DNA of 64,000 nucleotides from Leisingera sp. ANG-M7 (GCF_000813965.1 NZ_JWLI01000007.1:186001-250000), one strand, 5' to 3'. Shown: positions 41,172-51,466, numbered from the stretch's first letter. Numbers and translations are program-made. Notes: a model not told the origin generated them from the sequence alone.

Positions 41172-42092
41172 TTACGGCAGCAGCGCCAGGCGCTTGAGGA
41201 ACAGCGCCTTCACCGCATCTGCCTCGACCGTCATGCAGACCTTGACCGGCTCCCGCCCGCTGGCCGGTGCAGCCAGCGTGGCACCGGAGTTTTCACCCTC
41301 GCAGGACACCTCAAGCGCCACATCACGCATCCCGAACAGTTCCGGATTGGTGCAGGCAATCACCGCCGCCGGGTCATGCAGCGAGCAGCCGTTCTTGCCC
41401 GCAACCTCCAGATAGAACTTCAGGTAGAAATAGGACATCTCCTGCAGCATGCCGCCCAGTTCCGGCGACTTGGCGGCGATTGCCTCGAAATCCTCCGCCA
41501 GGCACAGGATGCGGTGAGTGACGTCCAGCCCGACAAACACCACCTTGGAACCACCCTGGCAAACCACATCCGCCGCGTGCGGGTCATGGTAGATGTTGGC
41601 CTCGGCGTGGGGCGTGATATTGCCGCCCTCCTCCAGCGAGCCGCCCATCACCACGATGGATTTCACGTTCTTGATGAACTCCGCATCACGCTGCATCGCC
41701 AGCGCGATATTGGTCAGCGGGCCGATCGGGCAAATCACCAGCTCGCCCTTGTGTTCGCGTGCCATCCGGCAGAGGAAAGCCGCGGCGTCTTCCTCCAGCG
41801 CCTTGCCCTTGGGATCTGCCGCCGGGATGTCGCCAAACCCTTCCTCACCATGTACATAGGCCGAAGGCTTGAACGGCGGCAGCACCAGGGGAGTGGCGGC
41901 ACCAGCCGCCACCGGCACGTCAAGCTCTGCCGCTTCCAGCAGGCGCAGCGCGTTCCGGGTGGCGGTCGCAGTGGTCACATTGCCGAAGATCGTGGTCAGC
42001 CCCAGCAGGTCGATGTCAGGGGCCGCCGCGGCATAGAAGATCGCCATGGCATCGTCGATGCCCGGATCGGTGTCGATAATCAGTTTCACCAT
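41172..42092 (-). CDS. Nucleoside hydrolase (IunH/RihA type)
   Basis: A 306-residue nucleoside N-ribohydrolase. The calcium-binding DTDPGIDDA motif is at residues 7-15, and GLTTIFGNVTT, VICPIGPLTNIALAM and HDPAAVIA (second His/Asp site) follow. It cleaves purine or pyrimidine ribonucleosides to base and ribose for salvage. Same strand as pth, 31 bases downstream, so possibly co-transcribed with it. Substrate preference is not clear from the active-site loop. Confidence 0.93.
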   Translation of the reverse strand: MVKLIIDTDPGIDDAMAIFYAAAAPDIDLLGLTTIFGNVTTATATRNALRLLEAAELDVPVAAGAATPLVLPPFKPSAYVHGEEGFGDIPAADPKGKALEEDAAAFLCRMAREHKGELVICPIGPLTNIALAMQRDAEFIKNVKSIVVMGGSLEEGGNITPHAEANIYHDPHAADVVCQGGSKVVFVGLDVTHRILCLAEDFEAIAAKSPELGGMLQEMSYFYLKFYLEVAGKNGCSLHDPAAVIACTNPELFGMRDVALEVSCEGENSGATLAAPASGREPVKVCMTVEADAVKALFLKRLALLP

Positions 42093-42123
42093 CTGCCTGT
42101 CTCTTTCTGTCTTCAGCCTGGGC

Positions 42124-42801
42124 TTACTTGAACTTGTCCATCAGTTTTTCCAGCGGCGAGCGTGTATCCGGCGCTAGTTCCTTCTGGGCGGGCTGCTTCG
42201 CCTCCGCCTTGGGCTTGGTGGTGGAGCTGCGCGGCGGCGCCACCCGCAGGGCCACCGCATTCATGAACTTGCCGCCATCGCCCTTGGCCAGCTCGGCCGC
42301 GCCGTCCGAAATCCCGCGCATCAGGTCATCCAGCCAGCCCTCGTCGGCCTTGGGGAAGTCGCGCAGCACATAGCCCGCCACCGCGTCCTTGTGGCCCGGA
42401 TGGCCGATCCCCAGCCGCACACGGCCATAGTCCGCGCCGATGTGCGAATGGATCGAGCGCAGCCCGTTGTGGCCGGCATGGCCGCCGCCCTGCTTCATAC
42501 GCGCTTTGCCCGGCGCCAGGTCCAGCTCGTCATGCAGCACCACCACATCGGCGGGTATCAGTTTGTAGAACCGCATCGCCTCCCCAACCGACTGGCCGGA
42601 CAGGTTCATGAAGGTCTGCGGCTTCAAGAGCAGCACTTTCTCGCCGCCAAGATTACCTTCGCAGATCAGCGCCTGGAACTTGGATTTCCATGGTGAAAAC
42701 CCGTGATCGCCAGCAATCCGGTCCAGCGCCATGAAGCCAATGTTATGGCGGTTGCGCTCATACTTCGGGCCGGGATTGCCAAGACCGACAAAGAGTTTCA
42801 T
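42124..42801 (-). CDS. pth: Peptidyl-tRNA hydrolase
   Basis: A 225-residue Pth that frees tRNA from stalled peptidyl-tRNA. Catalytic residues: His20 in YERNRHNIGFMALD, Asn10 (GLGNPG) and Asp93 (HDELDLAPGKARMKQGGGHAGHNGLRSI). A ~35-residue Lys/Pro-rich tail (RSSTTKPKAEAKQPAQKEL) beyond the usual ~190-residue core is typical of roseobacters. Usually next to rplY; here a DadA-like gene lies between them. The ATG at 42801 is chosen, the next upstream in-frame start being in the gap. Confidence 0.95.
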   Translation of the reverse strand: MKLFVGLGNPGPKYERNRHNIGFMALDRIAGDHGFSPWKSKFQALICEGNLGGEKVLLLKPQTFMNLSGQSVGEAMRFYKLIPADVVVLHDELDLAPGKARMKQGGGHAGHNGLRSIHSHIGADYGRVRLGIGHPGHKDAVAGYVLRDFPKADEGWLDDLMRGISDGAAELAKGDGGKFMNAVALRVAPPRSSTTKPKAEAKQPAQKELAPDTRSPLEKLMDKFK

Positions 42802-42879
42802 GGGGGACCTGCCCGATCTGCGTTTCAAGGAAACCGAGTGATGCCCTATTTGGGCCGCGGAATCCAGACCCGCGCGGCG

Positions 42880-44121
42880 TCAGGCAAAGCTGCGGTCCGC
42901 TGCAAAAGGCGCCAGATCCACGTTGGGCTGGCGGCCTTCCGCCAGGTCCGTGATCAGCCGCCCGGTAATGCCGCCCAGGGTCAGCCCGATATGCTGGTGG
43001 CCAAAGGCATAAAGCACCCGGTCCGACTGCGGGCTGCGCCCAATGACCGGCAGCGAATCCGGCAGTGTCGGGCGGTAACCCAGCCATTCGCTGCTGGGCG
43101 CGGGCAGCGGCCCCAGCATCTCAGCCCCCTTGCGGGCGATATAGGCCAGCCGGCGCGTGTTCATCGGCGCATCCAGCGCCGCGATCTCCACCGTGCCCGT
43201 GAGCCGCAGGCCTTGCGCATGGGGCACCGCATAAAACCCGGCCTCTCCCCAGCCCACGGGCCGCGTCACCCGGTGCGCCTCGTCCTCAAACATCACGTGG
43301 TAGCCGCGCTCGGTGCCAAGCGGCAGCTTCCGCGTGCCTGCCCCCTCGATCCGGTTGGAGAACGCACCGCTGGCAATCACCGCATGATTGGCGGTAATGC
43401 CCTGCCCGCCTGCCAGCAGCTCCACGCCAGTGCCCGAGGCACTGACCGCCTCTGCCTTGGCACGCAGGGTTGCGCCGCCCAGGGAGGCAAAGGCCCGGTG
43501 CATCCGGGTGATGAACTCCTGCGGATCGCGCAAACTGCGGGCTGCATGGAAATGCACCGCGCGCCTGATGGGCAGGTGCAGCCCCGGTTCCATCTCCAGC
43601 GCTGCCTCAGGGTCCACCTCGCGCCAGGGCACACCCAGAGCGCGGCGACGCTCCAGCCCATCGCTGGCAGCCTTGGCGGCCTTCTCTGTTGACCAGACCG
43701 ACAGCTGGCCGCGCTCCACCACCAGATCCTGCGCGCTCGCGGCCTCGATCAGCGGATTGATCCCGGCATCGGCATGCGAGAGCAAATCCGCAAGATGGCC
43801 CGCGATCCGGCGTGCGGGCGCGGCACGGCAGTTTGCAAGGAAAGACAGCATCCAGCGCGGATTACGCAGCGCATGGGCATAGGACAGCGACAACGGGCTG
43901 TCCTTGGAGAACATCAGGCTGGGCAGCGAGGACAGCACCGAGGGATCATTCACCGGCAGGCAGGCATAGGTCGCCAGCGTGCAGGCGTTGCCATAGCTGG
44001 TACCCGATCCCGGATCCTCCGGGTCGATCAGCAATACCTTGTGGCCGCGCATTTGCGCCCAGAGCGCGCAGCTCATCCCCACTATGCCCGCGCCCGCAAC
44101 GGCGATATCGTAGTCCGCCAT
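42880..44121 (-). CDS. DadA-like D-amino-acid dehydrogenase / FAD oxidoreductase
   Basis: A 413-residue DAO-superfamily flavoprotein: DIAVAGAGIVGMSCALWAQMRGHKVLLID at the N-terminus, SYGNACTLATYACLPV as in DadA-type enzymes, and WLGYRPTLPDSLPVIGRSPQSDRVLYAFGHQHIGLTLGG at the C-terminus (GxRPxxPD and GHxxxG are DadA hallmarks). It would oxidise D-amino acids to oxo acids with electrons to the quinone pool. GGGAGGAGAC precedes the ATG. It lies between rplY and pth on the same strand, an uncommon position. Confidence 0.85.
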   Translation of the reverse strand: MADYDIAVAGAGIVGMSCALWAQMRGHKVLLIDPEDPGSGTSYGNACTLATYACLPVNDPSVLSSLPSLMFSKDSPLSLSYAHALRNPRWMLSFLANCRAAPARRIAGHLADLLSHADAGINPLIEAASAQDLVVERGQLSVWSTEKAAKAASDGLERRRALGVPWREVDPEAALEMEPGLHLPIRRAVHFHAARSLRDPQEFITRMHRAFASLGGATLRAKAEAVSASGTGVELLAGGQGITANHAVIASGAFSNRIEGAGTRKLPLGTERGYHVMFEDEAHRVTRPVGWGEAGFYAVPHAQGLRLTGTVEIAALDAPMNTRRLAYIARKGAEMLGPLPAPSSEWLGYRPTLPDSLPVIGRSPQSDRVLYAFGHQHIGLTLGGITGRLITDLAEGRQPNVDLAPFAADRSFA

Positions 44122-44202
44122 GCCCGTCTCCTCCCGTCCTCAGACCGAAATGGGACAGCCGCGCGGGCAAAAGTCAATCACCTGCAAAGGGCCCGCCGCA
44201 CA

Positions 44203-44232
44203 AAAGAAAACGGGCCCCCGATCGGGAGCCCG
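44203..44232 (-). terminator. rplY terminator
   Basis: On the minus strand CGGGCTCCC-GATC-GGGGGCCCG followed by TTTTCTTTT, with one G-U pair. It is 29 bases after the rplY stop, separating rplY from the DadA-like gene. Confidence 0.8.
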
Positions 44233-44260
44233 CAAAACCGTTGCCCGATGGGCGCAGGTC

Positions 44261-44902
44261 TTATTCTTCGGCAGCTGCTTCCACTGCTTCGCCTTCTTCG
44301 CCTTCGCCGTCTTCGTCATCCGAGGAGGTCAGGCCGCCCGGGGATGCAATGTTGGCGATCACGAAGTCGCGGTCGATGGTCGGCTTGGCGCCGGACGGCA
44401 GCTCGATCGACGAAATGGTGACAACGTCGCCAATGTTCAGGCCTGCCATGTCGACAACCAGCTTCTCGGGGATGTCGCCGGCGGTCACAACCAGCTCAAC
44501 CTCAGGACGGGTCACGTTCAGCATGCCGCCCTTCTTGATGCCGGGGGCCTGGTCTTCGTTGACGAACTCAACCGGGATAAACAGGTTGACTTTCGAGGTG
44601 CGGCGCAGGCGCATCAGGTCGAGGTGGGTCGGCAGGTCCTTCACCACGTCGCGCTGAACGTCGCGGCAAATCACGCGCACGTCTTCCTGGCCTTCCACTT
44701 TCAGGTTCCACAGGGTGGACTTGAACTGGCCGGCTTTCAGTTTTTTCAGCAGAACGTTGAACGGGATCTGGATCGCAACGGGATCCGCATCGCCACCGTA
44801 AACAACGCCCGGTACCATGCCTGCGCGGCGCGCAGCGCGAGCGGCGCCCTTGCCCGTCCCCGCACGTACTTCGGCTACGAGATCAGGAATCTCTTTTGCC
44901 AT
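44261..44902 (-). CDS. rplY: 50S ribosomal protein L25 (long, TL5/CTC type)
   Basis: A 213-residue L25 of the two-domain TL5/CTC form. The N-terminal 5S rRNA-binding domain starts [28 protein letters not shown], and the C-terminal beta domain ends in a strongly acidic tail ([21 protein letters not shown]). The ATG at 44902 gives the standard [17 protein letters not shown] start. The frame is open 34 codons further upstream, but that part is not conserved. Confidence 0.95.
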   Translation of the reverse strand: MAKEIPDLVAEVRAGTGKGAARAARRAGMVPGVVYGGDADPVAIQIPFNVLLKKLKAGQFKSTLWNLKVEGQEDVRVICRDVQRDVVKDLPTHLDLMRLRRTSKVNLFIPVEFVNEDQAPGIKKGGMLNVTRPEVELVVTAGDIPEKLVVDMAGLNIGDVVTISSIELPSGAKPTIDRDFVIANIASPGGLTSSDDEDGEGEEGEAVEAAAEE

Positions 44903-45050
44903 GTCTATTCTCCAATATGTCTGGGGCGGGGTGCCTCCAAGGCTGTCACCCCGCGTGAAGCCGTGCCTATAGCCCCGTTCAGCCAGTTTGGAAAGGGGTT
45001 TCATACCGCCGCAGCCCTTGCAGGCAGGGCTGCAGCGGCATTTTCCGGAC

Positions 45051-46793
45051 TTAGATCGACTTCAGGTACTCCAGCAGCGCCTTTTTGTCCGCCTCAGGCA
45101 GGCTGGTGCCGTAGTCGTGGCCGCAGCGGCTGTTGCCCGAATCAAGCTGATCGCAGCCCGTGGTCTCGATCACGTGGCCAAAGGCGGTCTGTTCTGCCGC
45201 CATACCCACTGCCTCGATATCGTAGTTCGGGCCGGGCTTGAACGACGCCGGCCTGTCAGCAGGCGCGGTCAGCAGGTCGCGCAGCGTCGGTACCGAGCCG
45301 TTGTGCAGATAAGGCGCAGCAGCCCAGATCCCGTCCAGCACCCGGGCCTCGTATTTGCAGCCTGGCTCCGCCGCGGATTTCAGCAACCCCGCGTTGTCGC
45401 CCGTCGGGAAGGCCTTGCGCAGATCGTCAAACTGCGACAGCGCCTGGCGGTCGTCGGCGTTGCCCGGCGTTGCCTCTGCTGCCTTGGCGGTCTTGACGAA
45501 ATCCTCGCCAACGGCTCCCAGCGAATGCTGCACGATGGCGCCGATCACCGACACAGCCAGCACATCGAACGCCTTTGCCTCCGCGCCCAATGTGGTGCCG
45601 GTCAGCGGGATCGACGCACCGTCCAGCACGCCGGTCTTGACCATACGGGTCAGCACCCCGCATTCCCGCGTGTCGGTGCCCGCATCCAGGATCGGCGTTT
45701 CCCATGTGGTGTGGAAGATCGAGCGGAACTTGCCCTTCTTCTTGCCGTGACAGGACACACAGCCGCCCTCTGCCGCGGTTCGGTTGAACACCGCCTCGCC
45801 CTGCACCGCCAGGCCTTGGTCCAGCTCCCACGGCCATTGCGGCGCGCCAATATCCCAGATCCATTCCTCCAGCTCTTTCAGCCCGTCCCAATTGGCGGAG
45901 TTCTGCGAGACGTAGTCGCGGTTGAACAGCAGCCCGGACTGCGGCTGCGGGCGGAAGTCGGCAAAGACGCCATAAACCTCGCCCAGGTTGCGCGACAGCC
46001 CCAGCAGGTCGTTGCCATTGGCCGAGAACCCCGGCCATTGGGTGAAGTCCTGCCGCGCCGCGTTCCACAGGAACGGGTAGCGGGTGGGGGCATCGGCCAC
46101 GGCAATATTTTCCGGAATCAGATAATCATCGGAGGCTTCGCCGATATCCAGCCCCGCCAGACGGTTGAAGATCATCGACACCGCGTCCAGCCGCGCTGGT
46201 CCCCAGGCCGGGTCCGGCAGCGAACGGTCGATCAGTGTGTGGAAACGGTTGCTCCAGACCTCCACCTCTGCCTTCAACGCGCTGCGTTCAGACACCGAAG
46301 CGCTGCTTCCCAGCACCTTGTCCGCAAAACCGTCAAAAGCATCAGCATCCGCCAGAACCGCCAGCACCGCATCGTCCAGATCCTTCAGGAAGCTCTGAAA
46401 ATCGACAATGCCGGGGCCGCCGTCGATCCTGTAGGCGGTGCCGCTGACCTCAATCTGGCGGGTGTGGCAGGCGGAACAGGTCATCCCCACCGCCATATCC
46501 GCGCCGCTGCCATTGGTGGTGAAACCCGCAGGCAGATCCGCCTCCTGCCGCCCGGCCATTGGCAAATAGCCATAACGCGCCAGCGCATCATGCAGAAACG
46601 CCTCGCCATCCGGCAGGGTCAGCGCCCGCATCCAGGCAATCGGCATGATCCGCGCGCCCTGATCCTGAGTGTAGAACTGCTGGCGTAGGCTGGGTGTCCA
46701 GTCGCTGCCCTGATTGACATAAACCGTCTGCGCCGCCGCCGGCGCCGCCATCGCTGCCGCACCAATTGCGCAGGTTGCTAAAAACGTCCGCAT
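45051..46793 (-). CDS. Secreted di-haem cytochrome c peroxidase-like protein
   Basis: A 580-residue exported protein, signal peptide [22 protein letters not shown]. Two haem c sites: CSACH (106-110) and CVSCH (345-349). The first lies in a domain unlike MauG/CcpA; the second is followed by [21 protein letters not shown], the di-haem peroxidase C-terminal signature. The total length (~600) and the opening [33 protein letters not shown] match a family labelled di-haem cytochrome c peroxidase, whose activity is poorly known. It stands alone; no maturation or donor genes are adjacent. Confidence 0.82.
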   Translation of the reverse strand: MRTFLATCAIGAAAMAAPAAAQTVYVNQGSDWTPSLRQQFYTQDQGARIMPIAWMRALTLPDGEAFLHDALARYGYLPMAGRQEADLPAGFTTNGSGADMAVGMTCSACHTRQIEVSGTAYRIDGGPGIVDFQSFLKDLDDAVLAVLADADAFDGFADKVLGSSASVSERSALKAEVEVWSNRFHTLIDRSLPDPAWGPARLDAVSMIFNRLAGLDIGEASDDYLIPENIAVADAPTRYPFLWNAARQDFTQWPGFSANGNDLLGLSRNLGEVYGVFADFRPQPQSGLLFNRDYVSQNSANWDGLKELEEWIWDIGAPQWPWELDQGLAVQGEAVFNRTAAEGGCVSCHGKKKGKFRSIFHTTWETPILDAGTDTRECGVLTRMVKTGVLDGASIPLTGTTLGAEAKAFDVLAVSVIGAIVQHSLGAVGEDFVKTAKAAEATPGNADDRQALSQFDDLRKAFPTGDNAGLLKSAAEPGCKYEARVLDGIWAAAPYLHNGSVPTLRDLLTAPADRPASFKPGPNYDIEAVGMAAEQTAFGHVIETTGCDQLDSGNSRCGHDYGTSLPEADKKALLEYLKSI

Positions 46794-46891
46794 CAAAACC
46801 TCCCGATGCCAAATCAAACAACTCAAAGCTGCGCGCATACGGGAGGCTTGGACAGCAAAAACTCCGTTCGATTGTCGTTATTGCGCTGGCT

Positions 46892-48058
46892 TCACGCTTG
46901 CCAGCGGCCGCCGAAGTCCTCCGGGATCAGCAGGTTATGGCGCCCCAGTCCCTCGACTGAGCGTTCGCCGCACAGCGCCATGGTGGTGTCCAGTTCCTTT
47001 TGGATCACTTCCAGCGCTGCAGTCACGCCCTTCTGCCCCATGGCACCCAGACCATAGACAAAGGCGCGCCCAATCATAGTGCCCTTGGCCCCCAGCGCCA
47101 GCGCCTTCAGCACGTCCTGGCCGGAGCGGATGCCGCTGTCCAGATGCACTTCGACATCACTGCCGACGGCATCCATGATTTCCGGCAGCATCCGGATGGA
47201 ACTCAGCGCGCCATCCAGCTGCCGCCCGCCGTGGTTGGAAACCACGATGGCATCAGCGCCCAGTTTTGCAGCCATTTTCGCGTCCTCGGCGTCCAGGATC
47301 CCCTTCAGGATCACCTTGCCGCCCCACATCTCCATCAGCTTTTCAACCTTGCCCCAGTCCAGAGCAGGGTCGAACTGCTCCGCCGTCCAGGCGCCCAACT
47401 GCGAGGTGTCGGAGACACCGTGCACATGACCTACGATGTTGCCGAAGTTGCGCCGCTTGGCGCCCAGCATCTGTAGGCCCCAGGTCCATTTGGTCATCAG
47501 GTTGGCGATGGTGGCCGGTGTCAGTTTCGGCGGGGCGGACAACCCGTTCTTCAGATCCTTGTGGCGCTGGCCCAGGATCTGCAGGTCCAGCGTAATCACA
47601 AGTGCCGAGCACTTGGCATCCTTGGCGCGTTGGATCAGGCGGCGGATATAGTCCTCGTCCTTCATGGTATAAAGCTGGAACCAGAAAGGTTTGGTAGTCG
47701 CCTCCGCCACCTCCTCGATCGAGTTGATCGACATGGTGGAGAGCGTGAACGCCACCCCGAACTCTTCCGCTGCGCGCGCCGCTTTGATCTCGCCATCGGC
47801 GTGCTGCATGCCCGTCAGCCCCACCGGTGCCAGTGCCACCGGCATCGCCACGTCCTGGCCGATCATCCGGGTTGCCGTGGTGCGTCCGGTCATATCCACC
47901 GCCACCCGCTGGCGCAGGCGAATCTGCTCAAAGTCTGAGGTGTTCTCGCGGAAGGTCTGCTCAGTCCAGCTGCCGCTTTCGGCGTAGTCATAGAACATCC
48001 GCGGCACACGGCGTTCATAGATGCGCTTCAGGTCGTTGATATTGGTGATCACCGGCAC
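46892..48058 (-). CDS. lldD: FMN-dependent L-lactate dehydrogenase
   Basis: A 388-residue alpha-hydroxy-acid oxidase family enzyme. The catalytic signature VSNHGGRQLDGALSSI (His is the base; Arg binds substrate) and FYDYAESGSWTEQTFREN near the N-terminus are present. Length and ending (RSVEGLGRHNLLIPEDFGGRW) fit LldD, which feeds lactate electrons to the quinone pool; glycolate or mandelate activity cannot be excluded. GTG start at 48058 with GGGAGAG 8 bases upstream; an in-frame ATG at 48079 would overlap that site. Downstream of trpA but separated by a terminator. Confidence 0.88.
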   Translation of the reverse strand: MPVITNINDLKRIYERRVPRMFYDYAESGSWTEQTFRENTSDFEQIRLRQRVAVDMTGRTTATRMIGQDVAMPVALAPVGLTGMQHADGEIKAARAAEEFGVAFTLSTMSINSIEEVAEATTKPFWFQLYTMKDEDYIRRLIQRAKDAKCSALVITLDLQILGQRHKDLKNGLSAPPKLTPATIANLMTKWTWGLQMLGAKRRNFGNIVGHVHGVSDTSQLGAWTAEQFDPALDWGKVEKLMEMWGGKVILKGILDAEDAKMAAKLGADAIVVSNHGGRQLDGALSSIRMLPEIMDAVGSDVEVHLDSGIRSGQDVLKALALGAKGTMIGRAFVYGLGAMGQKGVTAALEVIQKELDTTMALCGERSVEGLGRHNLLIPEDFGGRWQA

Positions 48059-48146
48059 TGGATTCTCTCCCGATCTCATTTGGTAAAGTTTCTTTACCAA
48101 TTCAAGCCAGCAAAAGCAACGCCCCGTTTGCCGCACCCTTTGAAAC

Positions 48147-48175
48147 GCAAAAACCGCGCCCGAAGGCGCGGTTTT
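48147..48175 (-). terminator. trpA terminator
   Basis: AAAACCGCGCC-CGAA-GGCGCGGTTTT (plus-strand reading). The stem and flanking A/T runs give a terminator 24 bases after the trpA stop on the minus strand. Confidence 0.9.
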
Positions 48176-48198
48176 CAAACCTGATTTGGGAACGAGCC

Positions 48199-48990
48199 TC
48201 AGCCCTTGTGGGCGCCGTCCGCCAGGGACTTCACAAACGCCAGCACCTCTGCCGGGGACTTGCCTGCGCCGATCTGGCTAACGATGGCACTGCCCACCAC
48301 CGCGCCATCAGAGATCGAGGCGATGTTCTGCGCCTTTTCCGGCGTGTTGATGCCAAAGCCCACGATGATTGGCAGATCGGTCGCGGCCTTGATGCGGGCA
48401 ACCTCGGGGCCCACATCGCCGGCCTCGGCCTCAGCCGCGCCGGTGATGCCGGTGATCGAGACATAATAGACAAAGCCCGACGTGTTCTGCAGCACCTTGG
48501 GCAGGCGCGCGTCGTCGGTGGTGGGGGTCGCCAGGCGGATGAAATTCAGCCCCGCCTTTTGCGCGGGGATGCACAGCTCGTCATCTTCTTCCGGCGGCAG
48601 GTCCACCACGATCAGCCCGTCGATGCCGGCAGCCTTGGCATCCTCCAGGAATTTCTCCACGCCGCGGTTGTAGATCGGGTTGTAGTAGCCCATCAGCACG
48701 ATCGGGGTGGTGTCGTCGTCTTTGCGGAAATCGGCTGCCAGCTGCAGCGTCTTTTCCAGCGTCATGCCGCCGTCGAGCGCCCGCTGGCCCGCCAGCTGGA
48801 TGGTCGGTCCGTCCGCCATCGGATCGGTGAACGGCAGGCCCAGCTCGATAATGTCGACACCGGCGCCCGGCAGCCCCTTCACCACCTCCAGCGAGGTGTC
48901 GTAATCAGGGTCGCCCGCCATCACATAGGTGACAAAGGCTTTCTTGCCGACGGCATTCAGTTCGGCGAATTTGGCATCGATACGGGTCAT
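48199..48990 (-). CDS. trpA: Tryptophan synthase alpha subunit
   Basis: A 263-residue TIM-barrel enzyme that splits indole-3-glycerol phosphate and passes indole to TrpB. Catalytic Glu is in [22 protein letters not shown] and Asp in [27 protein letters not shown] and [11 protein letters not shown] are the phosphate-loop regions. Separated from trpB by ychF, a PagL-like gene and DUF2237, as in other Rhodobacteraceae with trpF-trpB and trpA apart. Confidence 0.97.
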   Translation of the reverse strand: MTRIDAKFAELNAVGKKAFVTYVMAGDPDYDTSLEVVKGLPGAGVDIIELGLPFTDPMADGPTIQLAGQRALDGGMTLEKTLQLAADFRKDDDTTPIVLMGYYNPIYNRGVEKFLEDAKAAGIDGLIVVDLPPEEDDELCIPAQKAGLNFIRLATPTTDDARLPKVLQNTSGFVYYVSITGITGAAEAEAGDVGPEVARIKAATDLPIIVGFGINTPEKAQNIASISDGAVVGSAIVSQIGAGKSPAEVLAFVKSLADGAHKG

Positions 48991-49074
48991 GGGCGGGCCT
49001 TTTGAAATCTGTCCGCCCCGGTGTGCCGAATGTTGCGAGGGAAATCAATCCCGCGCGAGGTCCGGCGGCCCGGC

Positions 49075-49572
49075 TCAGCTGCCCAGCGGAATATGCCAGC
49101 GCAGGGTCAGCGAGTTCACGCCTGGGTTTTCATCCGCGGTGGAGGCGTTGGACTTGTGGCTGATGGCCAGCGACACGGCCTTGCCGTTCTGGAACCGCTT
49201 GCCCACCGCCAGCAGGCTGCGGATCTCGAAGGCGGACCCCAGATCGTTCTCCGGCGAGCTTTCGTGATAGGCGCCGGGCATGACGCTGGTTTCGATGAAC
49301 CAGTTGTTGTTCAGGTCGATCAGGCCGCTGATGCCGATACCGGCAAAAACATCACCGGTCTCCACCACCTGCAAAGTGCCGCCAAAGCGCGCCGACATAC
49401 GCCCCTTTTCGTAAAACGGCGTGTGCAGGTATTCGGCAGCAAAAAGGGCGCCGTTTTCCGCGGTCTCCCGGTGGTAATCGGAATACCCCAGCCCCAGTGT
49501 CACTTCCTGCGCCGCAGCGGGTGCCGCCATGGCTGCCGAAACCGCAGCCGCCAGCAGAGTTGTCTTTTTCAT
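49075..49572 (-). CDS. Acyloxyacyl hydrolase / PagL-like outer-membrane protein
   Basis: A 165-residue exported protein, signal peptide [22 protein letters not shown], with amphipathic beta segments (LGLGYSDYHRETAENGALFAAEYLHTPFY) ending WHIPL, as in small beta barrels. SLAISHKSNASTADENPGVNSL matches the PagL motif (His-x-Ser-Asn, with Asn-Pro-Gly-hydrophobic-Asn). PagL removes the 3-O-acyl chain of lipid A. The Glu of the active triad is not identified with certainty. The ATG at 49572 is chosen as the only one giving a signal peptide. Divergent from ychF. Confidence 0.75.
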   Translation of the reverse strand: MKKTTLLAAAVSAAMAAPAAAQEVTLGLGYSDYHRETAENGALFAAEYLHTPFYEKGRMSARFGGTLQVVETGDVFAGIGISGLIDLNNNWFIETSVMPGAYHESSPENDLGSAFEIRSLLAVGKRFQNGKAVSLAISHKSNASTADENPGVNSLTLRWHIPLGS

Positions 49573-49792
49573 TTCCAGCCCCTCGGAAAATAATGACTTT
49601 TGGCCAAGCTTTTTCAGGAGTCTTCTAAAACTCCCTAAACATTTGCCAAGGGGCTTATGGAAAATCAGTGTGCATACTGTCTGTGAAGCGGCACACAGTT
49701 CGCAACTGTGGCAGTTCTGCCAGACAGACTTGGCTTGCGCGGGCGTGCAATGCTGCCTAGAAGCAGCTCCCAAATGGCATCAGGAGGCCGCA

Positions 49793-50890
49793 ATGGGCTT
49801 TAAAATGGGAATCGTCGGCCTGCCCAACGTGGGTAAATCGACGCTGTTCAACGCACTGACCAAAACCGCCTCGGCGCAGGCGGCCAACTTTCCGTTCTGC
49901 ACCATCGAACCCAACGTGGGTGAAGTCGGTGTGCCGGACGCACGGCTGGACAAGCTGGCGGCGATTGCCGGCTCCAAGCAGATCATCCCGACACGGATGA
50001 CCTTCGTCGACATCGCAGGCCTGGTTAAGGGCGCCTCCAAGGGCGAAGGTCTGGGCAACCAGTTCCTGGCCAACATCCGCGAAACCGATGCGATTGCCCA
50101 TGTGCTGCGCTGCTTTGAAGACGGCGACGTGACCCATGTGGACGGCCGCGTCGATCCGGTGACCGACGCCGAGGTGATCGAGACCGAGCTGATGCTGGCC
50201 GACCTCGAAAGCATCGAGAAGCGCCGTGCCAACCTGGTGCGCAAGCTGAAGGGCAACGACAAGGAAGCCCAGCAGCAGGACCGCCTTCTGGCCGCTGCGC
50301 AGGCGATGCTGGAAGACGGCAAGCCTGCCCGCCTGGTCGAGGTTGATGCCGAAGACGCCAAGGCCTGGAAGATGCTGCAGCTGCTGACAACCAAGCCGGT
50401 GCTTTACGTTTGCAACGTGGGTGAGTCGGAATCGGTCGAGGGCAACGCCCACTCCGCCAAGGTCGCCGAAATGGCTGCTGCACAAGGCAACTCCCATGTG
50501 ATCATCTCTGCCCAGATCGAGGAAGAGATCAGCCAGCTGGAAGCCGAAGAAGCCCAGATGTTCCTGGAGGAAATGGGTCTGGAAGAAGCCGGGCTCGACC
50601 GTCTGATCCGCGCGGGCTACGAACTGCTGCACCTAGAAACATACTTTACCGTCGGCCCCAAAGAAGCACGCGCCTGGACAATCCGCACCGGCACCGCGGC
50701 ACCGCAGGCGGCGGGCGTCATCCACGGCGACTTTGAGAAGGGCTTCATCCGGGCCGAAACCATCGCCTATGACGATTTTATCGCCTGCAATGGCGAACAG
50801 GGTGCCAAGGAAGCCGGCAAGATGCGGGCCGAAGGCAAGAGCTATGTCGTCAAGGACGGCGACGTGCTGCATTTCCTGTTCAACACCTGA
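49793..50890 (+). CDS. ychF: Redox-regulated ATPase/GTPase YchF (OLA1)
   Basis: A 365-residue Obg-family P-loop protein with ATP preference. G1 [15 protein letters not shown]3 [20 protein letters not shown], the noncanonical G4 region (VCNVGES) and the C-terminal TGS domain ([42 protein letters not shown]) are all present. YchF binds ribosomes and is regulated by redox; the common neighbour pth is 7 kb away. AGGAGG 8 bases before the ATG at 49793 sets the start. Confidence 0.97.
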   Translation: MGFKMGIVGLPNVGKSTLFNALTKTASAQAANFPFCTIEPNVGEVGVPDARLDKLAAIAGSKQIIPTRMTFVDIAGLVKGASKGEGLGNQFLANIRETDAIAHVLRCFEDGDVTHVDGRVDPVTDAEVIETELMLADLESIEKRRANLVRKLKGNDKEAQQQDRLLAAAQAMLEDGKPARLVEVDAEDAKAWKMLQLLTTKPVLYVCNVGESESVEGNAHSAKVAEMAAAQGNSHVIISAQIEEEISQLEAEEAQMFLEEMGLEEAGLDRLIRAGYELLHLETYFTVGPKEARAWTIRTGTAAPQAAGVIHGDFEKGFIRAETIAYDDFIACNGEQGAKEAGKMRAEGKSYVVKDGDVLHFLFNT

Positions 50891-50914
50891 TCCGTTTTTC
50901 AGGTGAGTTTTCAG

Positions 50915-50941
50915 CCGCCCGCCAGCCCCGCTGGCGGGCGG
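50915..50941 (+). terminator. ychF terminator
   Basis: CCGCCCGCCAG / CTGGCGGGCGG with a 5-base C-rich loop, then TTTGCGTTT. 25 bases after the ychF stop. Confidence 0.75.
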
Positions 50942-51039
50942 TTTGCGTTTGACATCTCCGCCCCTGGCACCGGAAATACCGGGACGCACCGTGCAATCGC
51001 ACTACTCTTACAGGGGCACGCAGGAAGGGCAGGCCTTCG

Positions 51040-51417
51040 ATGGACAAAGACGACAGCATCAACGTATTGGGCGGCCCGCTTGCGCTCTGCTCCAATGGCC
51101 CGGTGACCGGGTTCTTCCGCGACGGCCATTGCAACACCTGCGCCGAGGATCAGGGCAGCCACACTGTCTGCGTGGTCACCACGGCAGAGTTCCTGGCGTT
51201 CTCAAAATACGTTGGCAACGACCTGTCGACACCGCGCCCCGAGTTCAGCTTTACGGGCCTTCAGCCCGGCGACCGCTGGTGCCTGTGCGCCGCCCGCTTT
51301 CTGCAAGCCGCGGATGAAGGCTGCGCGCCCAAGGTCCTGCTGGAGGCGACCCACATGCGGGCACTGGACATCGTGCCGCTGAGCGTGCTGCAAAGCTATG
51401 CCGCCGACCCGGCCTAA
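51040..51417 (+). CDS. DUF2237 family protein
   Basis: A 125-residue cytoplasmic protein of the DUF2237 family. The conserved pattern is complete: NVLGGPLALCSNGPVTGFFRDGHCNTC, GSHTVCVVTTAEFLAFSKYVGNDLSTPRPEFSF and GDRWCLCAARFLQA, with several invariant Cys/His residues that could bind metal. No function is established to my knowledge. Alone between ychF and the convergent trpB. Confidence 0.9.
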   Translation: MDKDDSINVLGGPLALCSNGPVTGFFRDGHCNTCAEDQGSHTVCVVTTAEFLAFSKYVGNDLSTPRPEFSFTGLQPGDRWCLCAARFLQAADEGCAPKVLLEATHMRALDIVPLSVLQSYAADPA

Positions 51418-51443
51418 TCAGCCGCGATGCGCATGAAGAAATG

Positions 51444-51466
51444 AAAAAGGCGCCCCGCGGGGCGCC
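51444..51466 (-). terminator. trpB terminator
   Basis: Perfect GGCGCCCC-GC-GGGGCGCC stem; on the minus strand it is followed by TTTTT. 25 bases after the trpB stop. On the plus strand it may also serve DUF2237. Confidence 0.88.
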
